Assembly (NCBI GenBank): GCA_958295855.1
Contig: OY282383.1
Location: forward strand, 1,468,481-1,532,480
Source of the DNA: an uncultured Poribacteria bacterium
GTDB taxonomy: Bacteria; Poribacteria; WGA-4E; WGA-3G
DNA: 64,000 nt
Reading direction: 5' to 3'
Shown in pieces: positions 16,488-24,328 of this stretch. Within the stretch, counting starts at the first letter, position 1. Each line of letters begins with the position of its first letter. The notes beneath the pieces are model-generated. The model saw only the letters and a list, made by a program, of their open reading frames with translations, made no database searches and was not told the origin of the DNA. Position numbers and translations under genes: made by a program.

Positions 16488-17918
16488 CCAATAGAGATTA
16501 ACTGGCAACTGCTGATGCCGGAACTTGTCATCGCTTTAACATTGATTATTGTTCTTATCTTTGACATGTTCGATTCCATCTCAAAAACTATCCTCGGATG
16601 GCTAACGATCGTTGGCGCGGGGATTGCATTGTGGGTTTCCATCCAGATGCAACAAGCCGGCACCGTGGGAACCCAATTCAACGACATGTTTAAGGTGGAT
16701 AGTTTCTCCCTCTTTTTTAACATTATTTTCCTCATTTCAACAATTTTGGTTGCGTTGATTTCGCTGAGTTATTTAGGAAAAGACGATAGAAAGCAGGGGC
16801 CGTATTACCTACTTATCTTGCTTGCAACGCTTGGCATGATGTTGATGGCCGCAGGCAATGAACTGATTGTAGTTTTCCTCGGCTTGGAACTGATGTCGTT
16901 ATCGCTCTACGTGTTAGCGGGCTATTTCCGCGATAATCCTGTTTCAAGCGAAGCGGGCATGAAATATCTATTGCTTGGGGCGTTCGCGAGCGCGTTCTTC
17001 CTCTACGGAATTGCATTAATTTACGGCGGTGCAGGCACAACGAGTATCCCCGGGATTGCCTCGAACCTCACTGCCGAGAGTCAATCGCCACTGCTTCTGG
17101 GAGGAATGTTCCTGCTTATCGTTGGGTTCGGATTTAAGGTCGCGATTGTGCCCTTCCACCAATGGGCACCTGATGTTTACGAGGGCGCGCCAACGACGAT
17201 TGCGGCGTTTATTTCTGCAGGGCCAAAGGCAGCTGGCTTTGCCGCATTTCTGAGAATTTTCATGGAAGCGTTGCCCGCCATGCAATCGCAGTGGGGGGAC
17301 GTTATCATCTTGTTGGCAATGCTGACGATGACGGTTGGAAATGTCATTGCCATCGCGCAAACGAACATCAAACGGATGCTCGCCTATTCAAGTATTGCAC
17401 ACGCAGGTTATGTGCTGATAGGCTTAGCAGCAGCGAACAACGAAGGCATCTCTAGTGTAATGCTCTACCTCCTGGTTTACTGCGTGATGAACATTGGCGC
17501 GTTCGGTGCGGTTATCTTAGCGAAAACTACCGATGGTGAGTGCTTGACAATTTCCGATTATGCAGGGCTCGGGTTCCGCAAACCCTTGCTCGGCCTGTTT
17601 ATGACGTTGATGCTTTTATCTCTTGCTGGTTTTCCACCGACTGCCGGGTTTGTAGGCAAATTCTACATCTTCAAATCCGCGGTTCAGGCAGGCCACACCT
17701 GGCTTGTCATTATCGGTGCCATTAACACTGCGATTTCAGCGTTCTACTACCTACGCGTTGTTGTAACAATGTATATGCGCGAGCCGGAAGAGGAGTTAGA
17801 ATTTAGCCCATATCCCTCGACCTTGGTTGTCGGGTTAATCCTCGCGGTGATTGGCGTGTTGTTCATTGGCATTTTACCATCGCTCCTGCTCAATTCTGTG
17901 CAAAATTCCGTTCTTTAA
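16485..17918 (+). CDS. nuoN: NADH-quinone oxidoreductase subunit N
   Basis: NuoN is the antiporter-like pump subunit nearest NuoK. The 477-aa protein shows FLGLELMSLSLYVLAGYFRDN (channel Glu), GFKVAIVPFHQWAPDVYEGAPTTIAAFISAGPKAAGFAAFLR-like, NIKRMLAYSSIAHAGYVLIG and GFPPTAGFVGKFYIF. It closes the nuo cluster; a hairpin follows at 17972-17996. Confidence 0.95.
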   Translation: MPIEINWQLLMPELVIALTLIIVLIFDMFDSISKTILGWLTIVGAGIALWVSIQMQQAGTVGTQFNDMFKVDSFSLFFNIIFLISTILVALISLSYLGKDDRKQGPYYLLILLATLGMMLMAAGNELIVVFLGLELMSLSLYVLAGYFRDNPVSSEAGMKYLLLGAFASAFFLYGIALIYGGAGTTSIPGIASNLTAESQSPLLLGGMFLLIVGFGFKVAIVPFHQWAPDVYEGAPTTIAAFISAGPKAAGFAAFLRIFMEALPAMQSQWGDVIILLAMLTMTVGNVIAIAQTNIKRMLAYSSIAHAGYVLIGLAAANNEGISSVMLYLLVYCVMNIGAFGAVILAKTTDGECLTISDYAGLGFRKPLLGLFMTLMLLSLAGFPPTAGFVGKFYIFKSAVQAGHTWLVIIGAINTAISAFYYLRVVVTMYMREPEEELEFSPYPSTLVVGLILAVIGVLFIGILPSLLLNSVQNSVL

Positions 17919-17971
17919 GGGCGGAAATTATTGTAGCTTAGAATTCAGCACCTTCCTATACCTCGCATAAT

Positions 17972-17996
17972 ATGGGCGGAGCTCGCATCCGCCCAT
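17972..17996 (+). terminator. Hairpin after nuoN
   Basis: Stem ATGGGCGGA / TCCGCCCAT (9 bp) with loop GCTCGCA, 54 bp after the nuoN stop. No run of T follows directly, so intrinsic termination is uncertain; it may be another dispersed palindrome. Confidence 0.4.
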
Positions 17997-18094
17997 GCGC
18001 ACTACGCGCAGATTAAGATTTTCCCCTACATTTTTCCTCGCACCTTGTACCATTTCCTTTTTTATTTTTATAATTGAAAAAATCTAAAAAAAAG

Positions 18095-18154
18095 TGCAAC
18101 TTTTCTGCAACTTATTTGTAGTACCATTAACTTTAAAGCGCGCGGAGTTGCAAC
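18095..18154 (+). promoter_or_regulatory. TGCAACTT direct repeats before the sigma gene
   Basis: TGCAACTT occurs at 18095-18102 and 18106-18113 (11 bp apart, one helical turn), and GTTGCAAC lies directly before the ATG at 18155. AAC-containing -35 boxes are typical of ECF sigma promoters, so this may be an autoregulated promoter; the -10 cannot be assigned. Confidence 0.4.
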
Positions 18155-18682
18155 ATGACAGAAGATGAATTCCTTGAGCTCGTCTATAAGCATCAGGCTC
18201 GGATTTATCGGCATGCCCTCTATCTGCTCCGGAATCCGGAAGATGCAAAGGATATGACACAGGAAACCTTTATCAAAGCCTGGGAAAATCGCGCAAAATT
18301 AAGGCCGAACACTGTTCACTCGTGGTTGCTAAAATGTGTGCAGAATCTCTGTTTCAACCAGTTAAAGCGGCGCAAATTTCAGGTACATTTGGCTGAAGAA
18401 GATGAGCAGACGCTTGAAACATTAATGGATGTGCATTCCTACCAGTCGAATCCGTCACCGGATGAGATTCTCGTCAAACGGGAGCTCAAGCAGTTGGTGC
18501 ATCGCGCTATTGGAGAATTGCCACCCGCCATGCGAGCGGTAGTTATTATGCGGGAATTGGACGAAATGAGTTTCAAGGAGATTGCAGAGGTCTTAGGGCA
18601 ACCCGAAGGTACTGTGAAATCCACCGTGTTTCGAGCCCGCAAGAAATTGCGGAAAATATTGAGCCGTCTCTTGGAGATGTAA
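18155..18682 (+). CDS. RNA polymerase ECF-type sigma factor
   Basis: A 175-aa group 4 sigma factor. Region 2 (about residues 8-75) has YKHQARIYRHALYLLRNPEDAKDMTQETFIKAWENRAKL. Region 4 (about 120-170) has ELPPAMRAVVIMRELDEMSFKEIAEVLGQPEGTVKSTVFRARKKL, the helix-turn-helix that reads the -35. It starts a three- to four-gene unit with an anti-sigma factor (3-bp gap) and DUF4252 proteins. The signal sensed cannot be deduced; envelope stress is typical of such modules. Confidence 0.92.
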   Translation: MTEDEFLELVYKHQARIYRHALYLLRNPEDAKDMTQETFIKAWENRAKLRPNTVHSWLLKCVQNLCFNQLKRRKFQVHLAEEDEQTLETLMDVHSYQSNPSPDEILVKRELKQLVHRAIGELPPAMRAVVIMRELDEMSFKEIAEVLGQPEGTVKSTVFRARKKLRKILSRLLEM

Positions 18683-18685
18683 CCG

Positions 18686-19339
18686 ATGAGCCAGAATTCA
18701 CCACATGGTTTGCCCTGCGTAGACTGTCAGACTTTTATAGAAGAGTATATTGCAGGGGAGTTGGATACCGCCACTGAATCAGCAATGACATCACATCTTG
18801 CCACATGTGAAAGGTGCCGGCACGAATTCCGTTTGGCACAGGCAATTGACGAGGTGTTAGATGAACTGCCCAGACCGGTACCGCCTCCTGATATCTTCAG
18901 AGAAGTCTCGGCTTATGTTCGCGCACATTCCAGGCGTAGAAGCTGGATACATCGTATTTTTCAATTATCCACACTCTTGGCCGGCTTGCGTTCGCCGCTC
19001 CTTCATGCGGGCGCCTTGGTCTGTTTGGTTGGCGTAGTCCTGTTTGGAGTCCATCAGCATCAACAAAAAGTGCAGGTTGAGCAAGCCGCTCACGCCCTCG
19101 GTTATGCACTCAGCAAGGTGCAATATGCAATGCACAGGAGTAGTAGAGCACTCAACGAAACGCTTTCGACTGTCCAAATTGAGGAAACACACCGCCGTGC
19201 TTTAAAGCAGACGGCGAATGTCTCATCGGCAATACGCCGTAGTTTAAGTATACTCAACCAGTTAACCGATGATATACGCGATACCGGGTATCATCAACCT
19301 TCAAATTCTGAATCAATTCAAGGAGAAGGAAAACCATGA
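18686..19339 (+). CDS. Zinc-finger anti-sigma factor, membrane anchored
   Basis: A 217-aa protein with an N-terminal zf-HC2 type anti-sigma domain: CVDCQTFIEEYIAGELD...HLATCERCRHEF (H-x3-C-x2-C) within residues 10-50. This binds and holds the upstream sigma factor in this family. One transmembrane helix (about residues 107-127, ALVCLVGVVLFGV) separates it from an extracytoplasmic part of about 90 residues rich in Ser and helix formers, presumably the sensory part. The stop overlaps the next ATG. Confidence 0.85.
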   Translation: MSQNSPHGLPCVDCQTFIEEYIAGELDTATESAMTSHLATCERCRHEFRLAQAIDEVLDELPRPVPPPDIFREVSAYVRAHSRRRSWIHRIFQLSTLLAGLRSPLLHAGALVCLVGVVLFGVHQHQQKVQVEQAAHALGYALSKVQYAMHRSSRALNETLSTVQIEETHRRALKQTANVSSAIRRSLSILNQLTDDIRDTGYHQPSNSESIQGEGKP

Positions 19340-19965
19340 AACCGAGAAGACACTTTATACCGCTCATGTTGTTAGTAGCGATTCTTTTTACTTCAACATT
19401 GATACCCCTGGATGCCGCGGCATCCGATGAAAAAGGGGACAGAACATTGGGGAAAAAAGGGCAGATTCACTTTGATTTTCCAGAGGCACTCCAAGCAAAG
19501 GCTGAGGTTAATGTGAGCAGTAAACTCATCGGCATCTTTGCAAATGCCATTTCAGGAGCGAAGTCGGAGCTTGCCGAGTTAGTTGAGATGCTCGAGGGTA
19601 TCTATGTCCGCACCTACGATACGGCTTCAATCGACGTAGAGAAAGTTGTGAGCCATTACAAAAACAAGCTAAAACAGGAGCAGTGGGACGTTCTTGTCAA
19701 ACTCAACGAAGAAGGCAAGACAGTTCAAGTCAGCCTCCTTTCGGATGCCGATAGCGTGCGGGGCATCTTTATCATTGTTGCGTCCGAGCCGTCTGAGGAA
19801 TTCACCTTTGTCAACATTTTTGGCAACATGGATTCAGAACGCATTGGTGAGTTGCTTGGAAACCTAGATGGCTTCGGCTTGGGTGATGATGTGGATATGC
19901 CTCAAGTGGTAGAAAAAATTAAAAAGGAGCTTTCAACAGGCGATGCCTCTGGTCCGGCACGCTAG
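19336..19965 (+). CDS. DUF4252 exported protein
   Basis: A 209-aa protein with a signal peptide (residues 1-29) and a DUF4252 domain (about 45-190), including the ELVEMLEGIYVRTYDT stretch and repeated strand-like segments up to FVNIFGNMDSERIGELLGNLDGF. DUF4252 proteins often sit beside ECF sigma/anti-sigma pairs; their activity is unknown. A second copy of the domain forms the C-terminal half of the protein at 20746. The frame continues open beyond the TAG for another 54 codons. Confidence 0.82.
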   Translation: MKPRRHFIPLMLLVAILFTSTLIPLDAAASDEKGDRTLGKKGQIHFDFPEALQAKAEVNVSSKLIGIFANAISGAKSELAELVEMLEGIYVRTYDTASIDVEKVVSHYKNKLKQEQWDVLVKLNEEGKTVQVSLLSDADSVRGIFIIVASEPSEEFTFVNIFGNMDSERIGELLGNLDGFGLGDDVDMPQVVEKIKKELSTGDASGPAR

Positions 19966-20055
19966 AAGGATTCTCCCAATTCCACAAACGTCCAGGAGCG
20001 TGTGAATGATGAATCACAAACAGGTGAATCACATGCAAACCCTGAGCGGGGCTCT

Positions 20056-20451
20056 ATGCAACATCTGAAGAAATTTGGATGGAATGCTGAGGGATTTGAG
20101 CACCTGGCCAGGTTTGACGCGCTTCTCTAAACAGATGCAGAGGCGGCACGCTCCGCAATTGCCAAAGTTGCCGAAATACGGTTTGGGGAACATGCCCTGG
20201 CTGATGAGTGGAGTGAGCTCTTTTTCCGTCTGTATCGTGAGAAAAAGGGCTCTCTTTTAGAGTTGAAACGTTATTTTGAATTGGAAATACAATTAATGTC
20301 AGAGAGTGATGCTGAAAAGAACGCTGAAGTCATTGAAGAGATGCAATCAGGTATGAAACAGTTTGAATCTATGATAGAACTTCTCAGAAGCCTTGGTAGG
20401 GATGCTGCAACTGTTGAAGGGGATTTCAATTTTCAATTTACCCAAAACTGA
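20056..20451 (+). pseudogene. Stop-interrupted small ORF after the DUF4252 gene
   Basis: From ATG 20056 the frame reads MQHLKKFGWNAEGFEHLARF and on to DALL, then TAA at 20128-20130, then continues 106 codons to 20451 with a well-behaved, charged helical sequence (TDAEAARSAIAKVAEIRFGE; KRYFELEIQLMSESDAEKNA). The same frame joins back to the DUF4252 gene across its TAG. Either this is a decayed gene with one nonsense mutation, or the part after 20131 uses an internal start such as ATG 20296. No family is recognised. Confidence 0.5.
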
Positions 20452-20549
20452 ATCAGCATTGCTGCTTGTGTGGTTGTAAGAAATCCGAATCTTTTGTTGT
20501 TTCATAGAGATAAATGAGGGTGGTGCCTAATTATTTGGCGTTGCACCGC

Positions 20550-20581
20550 TGGTAGTAGCGCAATAAATTGTGCTACTACCA
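20550..20581. repeat. 32-nt near-perfect palindrome
   Basis: TGGTAGTAGC/GCTACTACCA, continuing inward as G-T, CAAT/ATTG, with a two-base AA centre. As RNA it would form a long hairpin. It lies between the interrupted ORF and the CBM9-DUF4252 gene and could end or process the upstream transcript. Confidence 0.5.
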
Positions 20582-20704
20582 AAAACAGATTGTGGAAGAC
20601 TCTGAAGTTTATCACTTAGAGAGCCCCTTGAAATACTTGGATGCAGGCGAAGTGGAGGCACGTTAACCTGCTGTCCCAGTTGTTGAAAATTTCGCAATTC
20701 TTTT

Positions 20705-20730
20705 TTGGGACAGGGATAACCCTGTCCCAA
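20705..20730 (+). promoter_or_regulatory. 11-bp stem hairpin just before the CBM9-DUF4252 ribosome site
   Basis: TTGGGACAGGG (20705-20715), loop ATAA, CCCTGTCCCAA (20720-20730). It is a perfect 11-bp stem 4 nt upstream of AGGAGA, and the ATG is at 20746. The position fits a translational control hairpin or an insulated transcript 5' end; no target protein is evident. Confidence 0.5.
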
Positions 20731-20745
20731 ATAGGAGAAAATATT

Positions 20746-21960
20746 ATGAACACCTTAACGGAGCGCAAATCCTATTTGATAGTGCTGATAGTTACTGTGG
20801 TACTTATCTTCGGGACAGGCTTACGAGCTAGAGCAGTCCCAAGCGCACAAACTGTTCAGAAAGAACTCACAGCACTAAAAATCTCTCACCCGCCGAAGCT
20901 TGATGGAGTGCTGGACGATGCTTGTTGGCAGGACGCGCCGCAAGCTATTAATTTTATCGATGAGCGCACCGGAAAACCTGCGGAAAATCAATCGGTTGCG
21001 ATGCTAGTTTACACAGATAAGGCCATCTACGTCGCGTGTCACCTTTACGATGATTCGCCGGGCGAAATTCTTGCCAAAGAGACTAAAGATGGCATCCGAC
21101 TGCAGGGTGAGGATTGGGTTTCTTTCAGCATAGACCCGTTTCACACGCACCGCTTTGGCGGGCGAAACTTTTTTATGGCAAACTCACTTGGCACGAAATA
21201 CGCGCACCTCACCACAGGTATAGAAGGGCAAACCAAGTGGCTTCAGTCCTGGCACGTCGCCGCTCAGATTGTAGATGATGGGTGGGTTGTAGAGATGGAA
21301 ATTCCGTGGCAGGTTCTCGATTATCCAGATACGGCTGAACCGATTCAGATGGGCATCAACTTTGACCGGGGGCAACAGCGCACCGGGGTGCGTTCATGGT
21401 GGGCAAACGTGGGCAGGCAAGATTTTTATGAAAACGATGGACACTGGGTTGGCGTTTCACCATCATCCCAACCAGGGCGGATCTTTTTTAATCTACCAGC
21501 CCTGCCTGAAGCGAAAGTTGAGGTGAATTTGAGCGGTAACCTCATCGGCCTCTTTACGAAATCCGCTGCAAAAACCCAGCCAAAGTTTGCCGAATTAATT
21601 GACATGTTAGACGGTATCTATGTCCGCACCTACAATACAACTTCAATTGACGTACAGAAGGTGGTTAACCATTACAAAAGCAAGTTAAAACGGGAGAAGT
21701 GGGACGTTCTCGTCAAATTCAACGACGAAGGCGAGACAGTTCAAGTTAACCTCCTTTTTGATGCAGCCAGAGTGCGTGGAATCTTTGCCATTGTCGTGTC
21801 TGGGACATCTGAGGAAGTCACCTTTGTCAACATTGTTGGAAACATTGATTCGGAACGAATCGGTGAATTGCTTGGGAACTTAGACGACTTCAGCAATTTA
21901 GATATGGATATTGATTTGAATCAATCAAAAGAGGAATCTTCAACAGAGCAGAACGATTGA
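20746..21960 (+). CDS. CBM9-like domain fused to DUF4252
   Basis: A 404-aa exported protein. Signal peptide about residues 1-33. A carbohydrate-family-9-like domain (about 40-235) starts ISHPPKLDGVLDDACWQDAP and contains VYTDKAIYVACHLYDDSP, DWVSFSIDPF and DDGWVVEMEIPW, all typical of CBM9-type modules. A DUF4252 domain (about 245-395) follows; it is a paralogue of the protein at 19336 (DGIYVRTYNTTSIDVQKVVNHYK versus EGIYVRTYDTASIDVEKVVSHYK). The frame is open from 20641, but AGGAG at 20733 supports ATG 20746. The fusion suggests that DUF4252 acts with a surface or glycan-binding module; its role is unknown. Confidence 0.82.
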   Translation: MNTLTERKSYLIVLIVTVVLIFGTGLRARAVPSAQTVQKELTALKISHPPKLDGVLDDACWQDAPQAINFIDERTGKPAENQSVAMLVYTDKAIYVACHLYDDSPGEILAKETKDGIRLQGEDWVSFSIDPFHTHRFGGRNFFMANSLGTKYAHLTTGIEGQTKWLQSWHVAAQIVDDGWVVEMEIPWQVLDYPDTAEPIQMGINFDRGQQRTGVRSWWANVGRQDFYENDGHWVGVSPSSQPGRIFFNLPALPEAKVEVNLSGNLIGLFTKSAAKTQPKFAELIDMLDGIYVRTYNTTSIDVQKVVNHYKSKLKREKWDVLVKFNDEGETVQVNLLFDAARVRGIFAIVVSGTSEEVTFVNIVGNIDSERIGELLGNLDDFSNLDMDIDLNQSKEESSTEQND

Positions 21961-22067
21961 CGCCCTGCTTAGGTGACTCTATACTGTTACCAAGAATGGG
22001 TGTTTGCTAAATATTGCCATGGCATGAGTCAATGTTGAGGGTTCGTAGTCGCGCGCTCATTCAAAAA

Positions 22068-22083
22068 TCACGGATATCCGTGA
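22068..22083. promoter_or_regulatory. 16-bp perfect palindrome (operator-like) upstream of atp
   Basis: TCACGGATATCCGTGA, ending 18 bp before the -35 box of the ATP synthase promoter. A perfect 8+8 palindrome in this place is a good candidate for a dimeric regulator site. It was not noticed elsewhere in the window. Confidence 0.5.
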
Positions 22084-22101
22084 CAGACATGTTTTTACGC
22101 T

Positions 22102-22130
22102 TTGCATTTTCGCCCGGATTGTGCTAAAAT
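22102..22130 (+). promoter_or_regulatory. Promoter of the ATP synthase operon
   Basis: TTGCAT (22102-22107), exactly 17 bp, TAAAAT (22125-22130), about 50 bp before the first atp gene. Strong sigma-70-type match. Confidence 0.65.
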
Positions 22131-22179
22131 ATATGCGGTTACTTGGAATAAGGTATCCTGACGAGTTTCAATAGGAGCG

Positions 22180-22485
22180 ATGACGATGTTTAAGCGCAAA
22201 ACAAAGTCTCTTGTCTATGGCGATGTAGGCATGTTTGATCTCGCTTCGATTGGGATAACACTTTCGCTCGCGATTTGCATCGGCTATTTCGGCGGCAAGT
22301 GGCTCGGTGGGAAATTAGGCAATGCAACAGTTGGATCATACATCGGTTTTGGAGTAGGTGTTGCTGCCGGGTTCATGGAAATGTTCCGCGCTATCGCGCG
22401 TTGGAATCGGCAGCTTGAGCGTCAAGAAAAACGGCGACGTGAGGCGCGGGACAAAGAAAAAAGCAATCGTGACCCGGAATCTTGA
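22180..22485 (+). CDS. AtpZ/AtpI-like small membrane protein
   Basis: A 101-aa protein with two transmembrane helices (about 18-38 and 50-70) and a basic, charged C-terminus (RQEKRRREARDKEK). The pattern DLASIGITLSLAICIGYFGGKWLGGKLG matches the AtpZ-type F0F1 accessory family (predicted Mg2+/Ca2+ uptake or c-ring assembly helper). First gene of the atp operon, behind AGGAGCG. Confidence 0.78.
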   Translation: MTMFKRKTKSLVYGDVGMFDLASIGITLSLAICIGYFGGKWLGGKLGNATVGSYIGFGVGVAAGFMEMFRAIARWNRQLERQEKRRREARDKEKSNRDPES

Positions 22486-22527
22486 ATCGCCGTTGATTCA
22501 GGAGATGTTCATAGAGAAGTCACGCGA

Positions 22528-22935
22528 ATGAGGCCCATTTTGGAAGTTGGTGACCGGTTTATCCGCCAAGTCTATGTCTTGACAATTTGCCTCACCGTGA
22601 TAGTTTCAGCGGTGCTGTTAGTTGTCAAGCGTCCAGCACTCCCAAGTTTCCTTATAGGCAGTGCTATCAGTTTAAGTCTATTTTGGTCAATGGAATTCGC
22701 GATCCGTCGGCTTATCCGGCCGGGGAAATCTAAGAAAACGAAATACTTACTCGGCTTTATCGCCCTTGGCAAATACACAGTGCTCGGCGTTTGCCTCTAT
22801 TTTTTATTTAAGATGGACTGGATGAATGTTTACGCCCTCGCCGGTGGGATTGCTTTAGTACAGGGTGCAATCGTTATTAAAGCGATTGGCTTAATGGTGG
22901 GTATTCTTTCAAACAAAGATTCGGGGCTACGGTAA
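22528..22935 (+). CDS. atpI: ATP synthase accessory protein AtpI-like
   Basis: A 135-aa membrane protein with four hydrophobic segments, in the usual AtpI position ahead of subunit a. AtpI assists c-ring assembly. The sequence is divergent, so the assignment rests on size, topology and position as much as on residues. Confidence 0.65.
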   Translation: MRPILEVGDRFIRQVYVLTICLTVIVSAVLLVVKRPALPSFLIGSAISLSLFWSMEFAIRRLIRPGKSKKTKYLLGFIALGKYTVLGVCLYFLFKMDWMNVYALAGGIALVQGAIVIKAIGLMVGILSNKDSGLR

Positions 22936-22986
22936 GAAACACATGCAAAACCCTACGGCTTTGTTAGATTTAAGAAAAAACAGCGT

Positions 22987-23844
22987 ATGAAAAAAATATC
23001 GTTTATCTGCTTGATTATTGGTTTCAGTCTGGCGGTAGCAGCGGGTTTCGCTGCAGAGGATACCGCCGCTACCGAACCACATGCTGATGAGCATGGCCAT
23101 CGCACTTGGCTCTATTCGATTTCAAGGTTGTTACCGGATGACATCATTCCAGAACCCGGTCGGTGGCATCAACCGGATCTGATTCCAAACACCTACTTTG
23201 CGGTTCTCGTTTTAGTCCTATTTTTCATTTTCGTGACACGGAAACTGAAACGGCTCCCCGAAGGGAAGGGACAAACCCTGCTTGAGCTGTTTGTCGGGGG
23301 TATCATTGATTTCTTCGGGGGCATTTTGGGTGAACATGGCAGAAAGTATGTGCCTTTCGTCGGTTCATTCTTTATCTTTATTCTTTCCCTGAATTACTTA
23401 GGACTTATTCCAGGTTTTCAGTCTCCGACAGCAGATCTGAATACAACGCTCGCCCTCGGCATAACAGCTGTACTGGGCGTTCAAATGATTGCCATTAAAG
23501 AGAACGGGGTCCGCGGTTATCTCAAGCACCTCATCGGCAACCCGCCGTGGCTGGGTTTTTTGATGTTTCCGCTCGAGGTTATCGCGCAGTTATCTCGTGC
23601 CGGTTCCCTCGCTATTCGTCTTTTCGGAAATATTTTCGGTGAAGAGTCGGTCATTGTTGAACTTACGAAACTGGGGCTTGTTATTCTCATTGTTGACTTC
23701 ATCCCTATTTTTCCAGTTCAAGTACCGATGCTTTTCTTTGGATTGTTCGGTGGTTTTTTGCAAGCATTCGTTTTCACCATCTTAACATCCATCTACATTG
23801 TGCTTTTCATAGAACACGATGAAGAAGCGCATGAGGCGCATTAA
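22987..23844 (+). CDS. atpB: ATP synthase F0 subunit a
   Basis: Subunit a forms the two ion half-channels against the c ring. The 285-aa protein starts with a signal-like segment (1-22) and an acidic/His-rich stretch (EPHADEHGH). It then has five to six helices, with the essential Arg in SLAIRLFGNIFGEESV and the C-terminal QAFVFTILTSIYIVL helix. Normal length. Confidence 0.94.
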   Translation: MKKISFICLIIGFSLAVAAGFAAEDTAATEPHADEHGHRTWLYSISRLLPDDIIPEPGRWHQPDLIPNTYFAVLVLVLFFIFVTRKLKRLPEGKGQTLLELFVGGIIDFFGGILGEHGRKYVPFVGSFFIFILSLNYLGLIPGFQSPTADLNTTLALGITAVLGVQMIAIKENGVRGYLKHLIGNPPWLGFLMFPLEVIAQLSRAGSLAIRLFGNIFGEESVIVELTKLGLVILIVDFIPIFPVQVPMLFFGLFGGFLQAFVFTILTSIYIVLFIEHDEEAHEAH

Positions 23845-23850
23845 TTTTCG

Positions 23851-23874
23851 GCGTAGCTTGCAAGCCGAAACTTG
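23851..23874 (+). repeat. R5 repeat between atpB and atpE
   Basis: GCGTAGCTTGCAAGCC followed by GAAACTTGC. Same family as the units at 378, 408, 6034 and 24264. Confidence 0.55.
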
Positions 23875-23930
23875 CTTTAAAAAAGATTGGGCAATTTACA
23901 GCTTGCCCTACCTTCATAGGAGGCTCATTC

Positions 23931-24236
23931 ATGATTTACCTAGCAGTGTTGGCGTTTGGTGTAACATTAGGCTTGCCCATCGCCGTTATTTTTGCCTCGA
24001 CCGCGCAGGGCAAGGCAACAAGTACCGCCCTTGAGGGGATTGCGCGTCAACCTGAATCAGCACCGCGAATCCAAACCGCTATGATTATCGGTTTGGCACT
24101 CATTGAATCGCTTGTTATCTATTCGCTTTTAATGTTTTTTATTTTGGTGGCCAAACTCCCCGAAGGCGAGATGCTCAGAGGGATGATTGAGTCAGATGCC
24201 CAACGCGTCGCAACGGACCAGAGAAGCGAAAATTAA
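23931..24236 (+). CDS. atpE: ATP synthase F0 subunit c
   Basis: Ring-forming rotor subunit, 101 aa, two long hydrophobic helices joined by the conserved RQPE loop (residues 39-42). The ion-binding Glu59 is in GLALIESLVIYSL. Gln26 in the first helix, Ser60 and Tyr64 align with the Na+-coordinating residues of Ilyobacter tartaricus (Gln32, Glu65, Ser66, Tyr70), while the Thr67 position is Leu. This suggests possible Na+ coupling, but only as inference. The C-terminus extends about 20 polar residues past the usual end. AGGAGG precedes the ATG. Confidence 0.93.
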   Translation: MIYLAVLAFGVTLGLPIAVIFASTAQGKATSTALEGIARQPESAPRIQTAMIIGLALIESLVIYSLLMFFILVAKLPEGEMLRGMIESDAQRVATDQRSEN

Positions 24237-24245
24237 TAACGCCCG

Positions 24246-24304
24246 ACTGAAGACGTACCCTTGGCGAAGCCTGCAAGCCAAAGTAGACATGTTACGTCTT
24301 CAGT
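24246..24304 (+). promoter_or_regulatory. Long nested hairpin between atpE and atpF
   Basis: ACTGAAGACGTA (24246-24257) pairs perfectly with TACGTCTTCAGT (24293-24304). Inside lies TTGGC-GAAGCCTGCAA-GCCAA (an R5 unit), itself a small hairpin. It starts 9 bp after the atpE stop, a plausible 3' stabiliser of the atpE message, which must be made in excess. Confidence 0.55.
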
Positions 24305-24328
24305 TCAACAACAGAGTACAGTAAACTT

